NCBI GenBank assembly: GCA_963536495.1
Contig: CAUTAF010000016.1
Span: forward strand, 1-13,041
Length of the DNA stretch: 13,041 nucleotides
Source: CAJPPJ01 sp963536495
Lineage (GTDB): Bacteria > Bacillota_I > Bacilli_A > RF39 > UBA660
Reading direction: 5' to 3'
Positions 6,616 to 12,078 of this stretch are shown here, piece by piece. A program made the position numbers and the translations under genes. Numbering within the stretch: position 1 is the stretch's first letter; every line of letters starts with the position of its first letter. The notes under the pieces were generated by a model. It was not told the DNA's origin and searched no databases. It was given only the letters and a program-made list of their open reading frames with translations.

Positions 6616-8703
6616 CTATCTTTGATCTAGTTTAAGAATATCTAAAATATCTTTTTGAACTTTTAATAAATCTAGTGTATTAACTACTTTATCTCTAGAT
6701 ACATCTGCTGCTATATATTCAAATGTCGATAAAGTTCTTAAATTTAATATTTGTTTTTGAATTATTAATAAATCTAAAGTATTAATCTTACCATCTCCAT
6801 TAATATCTCCATATATAACTGTTCTATAGTTTATTTCCTCATTATTATTTTTAAATGAAATAATATCATTAGTTCCTATAAAACCAGAAGTTTTTAAAGA
6901 ATTATCTTGATTTTTAACTGTTACAGATATCTTAGAATCAAATTCTTTTTTAAAACTATCTATATTTTTATTAATACCAATATTAGTTATATATGAATTA
7001 TTATTAAAAATATAATTTGATTTTTTTAATAAATCATTTAATTTTTCTTTTGTTTCTTGTTTTTCTTCGTTGATTTTATTTTCTTCTTTTTTATCTTCTT
7101 CTTTTTTAGCTACTTGATCAACTACTTGAATGTTTTTAACTGTTATATTTAATTTATATTCTTTTACATTACCATTTTCTGCTATAGATTTGATAATAAA
7201 AACATTTAAACCATCTTTTAAATCAAATTCTCCTACTTGTTCTATTCTTGCATATTTATTAACTGTAGTAGCAGTTATATTTATTTTTTTAATATTTTCA
7301 TAATTTAAATTATATTCTGTTTTATCAGATTCAAAACCTGATATTAATTGATTATTAATATTTAATGTTTTTAACCAGTTATTTGGATTTCTCTTATCTG
7401 GTAAACTAGAAGCACTATCTGGCATATTTTTAAATACTGGAATTAAAAAAGTAAAATTATGATTTAAAATATTATTATTTTTATACATAGAATATATTTT
7501 TTTAGATATTCCACTAGCTCCTGATATATCAGTCATATATTGATAATAATATTGTTTAACAAGTCTATCTTTTGATACATTCCATTTTTGAAAATAATTA
7601 GTATCTTGATTTAATGCTATATATCTGTTTTTTAAAAAGTTAGTTCCACCTATAATAGCTTTTTTAGGTCCCAAAACTTGAAATCCACTAGCATCATCAG
7701 TCCAACCTTCTTTTACTGCTCTAACTAATCCATTTCTTGCAGAATCATTACCTGGATGAGCTCCAATATTAAAGAAGTTATATGATCCATTTAAATTATA
7801 ATTAACTCCATCTTTATATACATAACTACCTGCTTGACCACTAATAGATGGATTATTTGGATTAGCACCAACTTCCATCAATGACTTAGCAGCTAGATAA
7901 ACAGGTGATACATTATGTGTAGTTCCTGCTTCTAAAAAATAATCAGTATATTTTTTTAAATGATCTGGTAAAAAATTATAAATTACATTTTTATCATTTT
8001 CACTTTTATTATATTTTAAATGTTCAAATACAAACATTTCTTCGTCATTAAAATAATTTCTAGGATCCATATAGTGTGCGATTAAAGCTCTATTTGCTTG
8101 AAACCAACAATTACTATCATGTGACTTAAATTCATCTTTAAACCAGTCATAGTCTCCTTGAGCTGTTGATAACCATCCATCTCTATTTCTTTTACAAACA
8201 CCATATAAACTTCTTCCTGAAACTGCTTCATTATCTAAAGTAGTATTCCAATCATCTTCTGTTTCTACTCTTTTAAATATCCATGTTGGATGTTTTTTAT
8301 GTAAATTTAATAAATCTTTTTTATATGATTCAGGAAAATTTTGTTCATTAAATTGCTTCATCCAGTCTTCTTCACTTAATATTTTTGGAGCACTAACTAC
8401 TAAAGATTGACTAATTTCTTGAACATAATCAATACACACAAATCCTGTATATGTTTTATAATTAACATTTATAAAACCTGTTTGACATTTATTTTTTTCA
8501 TTTGATTCGTATAATACTTCATCTATTCTACTAACAGTACTACCAGAAGATATAGTTATTAAAGCTTCTGTATTTGTAGAATTACCTTTTCTTAAATTTA
8601 AATTATAAGGACCAACTAAATAATCCTTAGCATTTACATTACTAAAGACAAAAAATAATACTAATAATAAAATATAACTTATCTTCTTCATATCATAATA
8701 CAT
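6616..8703 (-). CDS. Secreted SH3-glucosaminidase with C-terminal dockerin
   Basis: This predicted peptidoglycan hydrolase cleaves the glycan strand at N-acetylglucosamine. Residues 5-25 are a signal peptide (ending NVNA). A bacterial SH3-like domain spans about 27-96. A region rich in W, Y and D (about 115-250) is typical of clostridial-type wall glucosaminidases. The glucosaminidase domain spans about 255-380, with probable catalytic E277 in SLMEVGA. A Cadherin-like beta-sandwich follows (about 442-523), then a K/E linker (533-560), a small beta module (about 565-630) and a type I-like dockerin (631-692). The two dockerin loops, DINGDGKINTLD and DVSRDKVVNTLD, keep calcium ligands at positions 1, 3, 5, 9 and 12. 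Four cysteines (73, 90, 170, 199) may form two disulfides. The start is uncertain: ATG at 8703 and ATG at 8691 are in frame, and neither has a clear ribosome binding site. The second fits the signal peptide better. The stop is TAG. Confidence 0.92.
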   Translation of the reverse strand: MYYDMKKISYILLLVLFFVFSNVNAKDYLVGPYNLNLRKGNSTNTEALITISSGSTVSRIDEVLYESNEKNKCQTGFINVNYKTYTGFVCIDYVQEISQSLVVSAPKILSEEDWMKQFNEQNFPESYKKDLLNLHKKHPTWIFKRVETEDDWNTTLDNEAVSGRSLYGVCKRNRDGWLSTAQGDYDWFKDEFKSHDSNCWFQANRALIAHYMDPRNYFNDEEMFVFEHLKYNKSENDKNVIYNFLPDHLKKYTDYFLEAGTTHNVSPVYLAAKSLMEVGANPNNPSISGQAGSYVYKDGVNYNLNGSYNFFNIGAHPGNDSARNGLVRAVKEGWTDDASGFQVLGPKKAIIGGTNFLKNRYIALNQDTNYFQKWNVSKDRLVKQYYYQYMTDISGASGISKKIYSMYKNNNILNHNFTFLIPVFKNMPDSASSLPDKRNPNNWLKTLNINNQLISGFESDKTEYNLNYENIKKINITATTVNKYARIEQVGEFDLKDGLNVFIIKSIAENGNVKEYKLNITVKNIQVVDQVAKKEEDKKEENKINEEKQETKEKLNDLLKKSNYIFNNNSYITNIGINKNIDSFKKEFDSKISVTVKNQDNSLKTSGFIGTNDIISFKNNNEEINYRTVIYGDINGDGKINTLDLLIIQKQILNLRTLSTFEYIAADVSRDKVVNTLDLLKVQKDILDILKLDQR

Positions 8704-8763
8704 TATATAATATTTATTAGTATTTATTTAATTTTTTTATTTCTTTTTTTCTATTTGTGACAA
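8704..8763 (-). other. A-rich leader between the second pilin gene and the glucosaminidase gene
   Basis: These 60 bases, read on the minus strand, are almost all A and T. I see no terminator hairpin and no Shine-Dalgarno sequence. A TATAAT at 8707-8702 overlaps the first possible start codon. If it acted as a -10 element, the transcript would begin close to the second ATG (8691), but no -35 element sits at the right distance. The simplest reading is a continuous operon with an unstructured leader. Confidence 0.4.
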
Positions 8764-9381
8764 CTAAGAAATGTATGCTGTAACATCACAATCATATTTA
8801 AATCTATTATCTTTTAATGTTTCTTTTAATTTTTCACATATTTGATTTTTTACATATATATTTTTATTTAAATCATTATCATAATCAATATATTTTAAAG
8901 ATGATACCGTTACATTAATATTCTTGGTATAAGAATTATTCTTTAAATCATCTTCTTTTACAAATTCTAAAGAATATGGGGATGATCCTTCAGAACATTT
9001 TTTGTTTTTATCACCTTTACATGCTACTAAATTAACATATATTTCATAACATCTTCCCTTAGTTTCTTTACAAGGAACCATAACAAAAAAAGATGATGCT
9101 AAATTATATGGAACACCATAAGGGGAAGTTGTAAAATCCTCAGTATTCATATTTTTTAAATTAACTATAACTGCTTCGTTATCTTTAGGATACTCTATTT
9201 TTTTATCTTCATTTATTTTAGCTTTTGCACTAGCAATAAATCTTAGTGTATCTTCAATAAAAGCTTTTCTTTTTTGATTATTAATTGTAGTTATAGTTGT
9301 AGGTACTGCTATTCCAAGTAATATTCCAAGTATAACTATAACCGCTATCATTTCGACTAATGTAAATCCTTTGTTTTTCAT
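8764..9381 (-). CDS. Type IV prepilin-like protein B (ComGC/pseudopilin type)
   Basis: The N-terminus has a short leader MKNKG followed by FTLVE and a hydrophobic helix of about 20 residues. This is the class III prepilin signal: cleavage after G5 and E10 as the assembly glutamate. The helix continues as an amphipathic segment to about residue 56, then a C-terminal beta-rich head follows. The protein is paralogous to the gene just upstream: shared features are the NLK-x-x-NT and SPYG motifs and a VACK/VACN turn. Six cysteines (104, 111, 121, 129, 182, 198) suggest three disulfides in the head; C121 and C129 match the single pair of the paralogue. Its ribosome binding site (GAGG) lies in the last codons of the upstream gene, two bases from its stop. 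No assembly ATPase, platform protein or prepilin peptidase is in the window. It could belong to a pilus, a competence pseudopilus or a secretion system. The stop is TAG. Confidence 0.87.
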   Translation of the reverse strand: MKNKGFTLVEMIAVIVILGILLGIAVPTTITTINNQKRKAFIEDTLRFIASAKAKINEDKKIEYPKDNEAVIVNLKNMNTEDFTTSPYGVPYNLASSFFVMVPCKETKGRCYEIYVNLVACKGDKNKKCSEGSSPYSLEFVKEDDLKNNSYTKNINVTVSSLKYIDYDNDLNKNIYVKNQICEKLKETLKDNRFKYDCDVTAYIS

Positions 9382-9383
9382 TT

Positions 9384-10022
9384 TTACCTCACATATATAT
9401 TTAATACATCTAATAAATTAGATATATTAGAATCTTTAGTTAATTTATTTAGTTTTACAAGCATAGCTCCAGTTGGATTTATATCTGAAAAATTTTCTTC
9501 ATTTTCTTCATCTGTTATATATTCAGTTTTTTCTTTTGATACTTCTATTAACTTTTCAGATTTTTCTTCCATTAACATCTCTTTAGTAGCAAATTCTATA
9601 TAATACATATTTTGGTTTTTAGCACATTTTAAGTTTTCTTTAGAATTTTTATTATCTTTGTTACACGCTACTAAAGTCACATAATATTTATATACACCAT
9701 TTTCTTCTACTATAGCAACAAAAGAATCTCTTTTATTATAAGTTATACCATAGGGAGAATTAATTAAAGCATTAGTATTTAAATACTTTAAATTAATAAT
9801 AGTAGCTCTTTTATAAGTAGAAGGTTTAGGTAAAGAAATGCTTTCATTTTTACTAACCTCTGCTCTTGCAAGTGCAATTAGTTTTAAAGCATCTGCTACA
9901 AATATGTCCCTTTTATTCTTTTCTAGCATTTTTATAGTATTAGGTATAGCAAAAGCCATAATAACTCCTAGTACTACCATAATCGCTAATAATTCTATTA
10001 ATGTAAATCCTTTATTTTTCAT
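9384..10022 (-). CDS. Type IV prepilin-like protein A (ComGC/pseudopilin type)
   Basis: This 212-residue protein opens with MKNKG and FTLIE, a prepilin cleavage site with E10. A hydrophobic helix ends near a conserved proline (P27), as in pilins. The head shares with protein B the NLKYLNT and SPYG motifs and the VACN turn, where C120 and C133 may form a loop. The middle of the C-terminal part is acidic (EKTEYITDEENEEN). The ATG at 10022 has no good ribosome binding site (only GAAAG very close) and lies 15 bases after a terminator. A TATAAT at 10034-10029 raises the option of a nearly leaderless transcript. The gene is first in the run that leads through the dockerin, cohesin and LCP genes. 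Being first and paralogous to B, it may be the other half of a two-pilin fibre. Confidence 0.87.
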   Translation of the reverse strand: MKNKGFTLIELLAIMVVLGVIMAFAIPNTIKMLEKNKRDIFVADALKLIALARAEVSKNESISLPKPSTYKRATIINLKYLNTNALINSPYGITYNKRDSFVAIVEENGVYKYYVTLVACNKDNKNSKENLKCAKNQNMYYIEFATKEMLMEEKSEKLIEVSKEKTEYITDEENEENFSDINPTGAMLVKLNKLTKDSNISNLLDVLNIYVR

Positions 10023-10037
10023 ACTTTCATTATAAAC

Positions 10038-10067
10038 AAAAAAAAAGAAATATTAAATATTTCTTTT
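10038..10067 (-). terminator. Intrinsic terminator of the 138-residue protein gene
   Basis: Two 12-base arms (10043-10054 and 10056-10067) form a perfect palindrome around one base; in RNA the loop would open to about five bases. On the minus strand it is followed by a run of nine T. It overlaps the stop codon (10066-10068). The pilin A start codon follows closely, so the pilin unit must use read-through or a promoter squeezed into this spot. Confidence 0.85.
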
Positions 10068-10482
10068 ATTTATTAAGCATGTTAAGTAAATTAACTTTAA
10101 ATATATCTTTCTTTGGATTACTCTTAGATATCATTACACCTTTATATGTTCCAAGTTCAGTTTTATGAGCTTCTTCTAATATTGTATCAGGTGTTATATT
10201 AGTTAAAAGTACTACTTTAGAATCTTTATATACAGTGTAATGAAATTTTATTTCTCCATGTACTTTTACGAATAAGTCATCTGTTGGTAATTTTACTGAA
10301 TATGTTTCAATATTATCTTTCTTTTGTACAGATACTTTTTCTCCTAAGAAGTTCCCGTTTTTAAGTTCTGGATAAATACTAAATACTAACTTTTTATAAG
10401 CAAGCATATTATACTTCTTTAAAGTTCTTTCTCTTTTTCTAAAATCATTTTCATTTTGGTAATCAAAAATATAGTTATTCAT
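10066..10482 (-). CDS. Unrecognised 138-residue soluble protein
   Basis: I do not recognise the family. The N-terminal 30 residues are charged and probably helical (DFRKRERTLKKYN), and the rest looks beta-rich with alternating hydrophobic residues (KVSVQKK, EIKFHYTVYKD, KVVLLTN). There is no signal peptide, no membrane segment, no cysteine and no tryptophan, so it is likely cytoplasmic, unlike all its neighbours except EF-Tu. It is a single-gene unit with a near-consensus promoter, a six-G ribosome binding site four bases from the ATG, and its own terminator. This suggests high expression. A dyad inside the promoter suggests it may be repressed under some conditions. Nothing ties it functionally to the protease or pilin genes on either side. 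Confidence 0.8.
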   Translation of the reverse strand: MNNYIFDYQNENDFRKRERTLKKYNMLAYKKLVFSIYPELKNGNFLGEKVSVQKKDNIETYSVKLPTDDLFVKVHGEIKFHYTVYKDSKVVLLTNITPDTILEEAHKTELGTYKGVMISKSNPKKDIFKVNLLNMLNK

Positions 10483-10486
10483 AAAA

Positions 10487-10492
10487 CCCCCC
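10487..10492 (-). promoter_or_regulatory. Six-G ribosome binding site
   Basis: On the minus strand six consecutive G residues precede the ATG by four bases. This replaces the AGGAGG-like sites used elsewhere in the window. Runs of six G are rare at this base composition and are prone to length change, which would alter initiation strength but not the reading frame. Confidence 0.7.
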
Positions 10493-10528
10493 TTTTATTT
10501 AAACTATTCTATCTCTAAATGTACAGTT

Positions 10529-10557
10529 ATTCTACTACAAAACTAGTGTTTTGTCAA
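10529..10557 (-). promoter_or_regulatory. Near-consensus sigma-A promoter
   Basis: On the minus strand the perfect -35 TTGACA lies at 10557-10552 and TAGAAT at 10534-10529, with a spacer of exactly 17 bases. Transcription would start near 10522, giving a leader of about 40 bases before the ATG at 10482. It is the best promoter match in the window. Confidence 0.88.
10537..10554. repeat. Inverted repeat in the promoter spacer (possible operator)
   Basis: ACAAAAC (10537-10543) and GTTTTGT (10548-10554) are perfect inverted copies around TAGT. The dyad fills the spacer and overlaps three bases of the -35 element. A bound dimeric repressor there would block polymerase. It also resembles the AAAA/TTTT spacing of ComK boxes, but with six bases instead of five between them. 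No regulator gene is visible in the window. Confidence 0.5.
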
Positions 10558-10590
10558 GAAAATCAAGGTATTTTAGGTTTTTGATAAAAA

Positions 10591-11964
10591 TTACTTAAAA
10601 AATGCTTCCCAATATTCTCTTCCAAGAGATAAAGTATGAATATATTCTAAATTGATACCTACATTTTTATTGATACTTGATGTAATAACAGGTTTAGAAT
10701 CTTTATTATTTACATTAAGTCTTCTCATAGCAACGTTACTCTCAGTATAATCATCTGAATCAGTGACATACACTCCTATAATTTTACCTTGAGAGTTAAA
10801 ATCTGCTCCCCAAAGAGTAACAATATGATTTGATTTTTTTGAAGGTGTTCTATGACCTAAACCTATTATATGTCCATTTTGAAGTTCTAACTTTATTGCT
10901 TCACTAAAATCTTCATAACTACCAGAGAAAAATCTATTAGTTAAAATATTAGTTTTAAACACATCATAAAAGAATCCACCTTTATCATCTCTTTCAAATT
11001 TTTCACTACGATTAGTTGCTCCAGTTAAAGATGCTTTATAACCATTTATAAAAAAATCTACACTAGTATCAGCCCATATACCATTTGTATTACCATAATA
11101 TAATTTAAACATATCAAATATTTTACTACTATTTTGATTTTGATATGATCCTAAATAATGATTTAAGTCTTTCCATACATTATTATCATTTGATAATTTT
11201 GCTTTTGTTGGATTAAGTGTTAAATACTTATCTATATATGTTTTATTTTGTAAAAGCCACCAATGAAGCATATTACTAGCTACTGCTCCACTACATAAAA
11301 CTCTATCACTATATCCATCACCAGACTTATTAACATCAAACCATCCCTTATTATAACTATATGGTATAGTTTGTATTAAATAATCATTATGAACTTCTTT
11401 AGTAAATTCATTTATATTTGGAGGTGTTATTCCCCTAACCCAAAGTGTTGTTATTTCTTCATTATCTTTTATATAAGTAGTTTTAGTAGCAAGTTTTGCT
11501 AATACTTCTTTTTTTACTGTTACAGGTGGTATAACAGGTTTATTAACAACTGGTTTTACCTCTTCTTTTATTTCTTCCTTTTTATTAGGTTTTTCTTCTT
11601 TTATATCTTCTTTTTGAATAATCTTTTTATCATTCTTCTTCTCTTCTTTATTTTCTATATTTTTTTTATTTACAATTGGTTTTTCTGATATAGATAAAAC
11701 ATTAGAAATATTAGGTAAACCATTAATTATTTTTGTTTCTTCTTGTTCTTTTACTTCTTTTATTTTATTTTCTATTTGTTGCTCTTGTTTAATCTCTATA
11801 TTTTTTTCAAGTTTTTCTTCTTTTTTTATTTCTTTTTTATCTTTTATCTCTTCTTTTACTTCTCTTTTTTCTTTAGATAAAAATGATATTTTATTTACAC
11901 TATAAACAAATACCAAAGATAAAGTTAAAAATAAAATTACTAAGAATATCTTTTTATATTTCAT
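10591..11964 (-). CDS. IdeS/Mac-1-like cysteine protease (peptidase family C66), membrane-tethered
   Basis: The C-terminal two thirds (about 170-457) resemble IdeS of Streptococcus pyogenes, which cuts the hinge of IgG. Visible matches include LWVRGITPP (174-182), GWFDVNK (207-213), LC followed by NMLHWW (223-236), FFINGYKASLT (304-314), SNHIVTLWGADF (378-389) and YVTDSD (399-404). By comparison with IdeS (Lys84, Cys94, His262, Asp284) the catalytic residues here are K213, C224, H380 and D402. The His-to-Asp spacing of 22 is the same in both. Residues 6-24 form a signal or membrane anchor with no clear cleavage site. A stalk rich in K, E and I (about 31-155) sets the enzyme away from the membrane. 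C224 is the only cysteine. The ribosome binding site AGGAGA (11975-11970) supports this start. No C-terminal sorting signal is present. The family call is strong; antibody as substrate is an inference, and IgA, IgM or another protein is possible. Confidence 0.87.
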   Translation of the reverse strand: MKYKKIFLVILFLTLSLVFVYSVNKISFLSKEKREVKEEIKDKKEIKKEEKLEKNIEIKQEQQIENKIKEVKEQEETKIINGLPNISNVLSISEKPIVNKKNIENKEEKKNDKKIIQKEDIKEEKPNKKEEIKEEVKPVVNKPVIPPVTVKKEVLAKLATKTTYIKDNEEITTLWVRGITPPNINEFTKEVHNDYLIQTIPYSYNKGWFDVNKSGDGYSDRVLCSGAVASNMLHWWLLQNKTYIDKYLTLNPTKAKLSNDNNVWKDLNHYLGSYQNQNSSKIFDMFKLYYGNTNGIWADTSVDFFINGYKASLTGATNRSEKFERDDKGGFFYDVFKTNILTNRFFSGSYEDFSEAIKLELQNGHIIGLGHRTPSKKSNHIVTLWGADFNSQGKIIGVYVTDSDDYTESNVAMRRLNVNNKDSKPVITSSINKNVGINLEYIHTLSLGREYWEAFFK

Positions 11965-11999
11965 TTATATCTCCTATTTTATTACTATTTAATAATAAC

Positions 12000-12029
12000 A
12001 AAAAAAGAAAGTTAAATAAACTTTCTTTT
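12000..12029 (-). terminator. Second (distal) terminator downstream of tuf
   Basis: Arms at 12003-12013 and 12019-12029 pair perfectly over 11 bases around a 5-base loop. On the minus strand the hairpin is followed by a run of T residues (12006-12000). It lies about 20 bases beyond the first tuf terminator and just before the protease gene leader. It backs up the first hairpin. Confidence 0.85.
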
Positions 12030-12047
12030 AAAAATATTTTTATATAC

Positions 12048-12070
12048 AAAAAAGACCAAATTGGTCTTTT
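12048..12070 (-). terminator. First terminator downstream of tuf
   Basis: A perfect dyad, AAAAGACCAA and TTGGTCTTTT, at 12050-12059 and 12061-12070, sits 9 bases after the tuf stop codon and ends in a T run on the minus strand. It has the only GC-containing core (GACC/GGTC) of the terminators here and should be efficient. Confidence 0.9.
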
Positions 12071-12078
12071 AAATTTTA

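Noticed and set aside
6616..8703. Cellulosome or polysaccharide-degrading system, suggested by the dockerin
   Set aside because: The enzyme attached to the dockerin is a peptidoglycan glucosaminidase, only one cohesin is present, and there is no scaffoldin, carbohydrate-binding module or glycoside hydrolase for plant polymers.
10561..10590. Possible terminator after the protease gene (ATCAA and TTGAT arms)
   Set aside because: The stem is only five base pairs with a 14-base loop and no adequate T run. I cannot support it, so where protease transcription ends is left open.
11965..12003. Promoter for the protease gene (TTGTTA with TAAAAT)
   Set aside because: The elements are 14 bases apart, too close for a sigma-A promoter, and part of the -35 lies in the terminator T run. 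No better pair was found.
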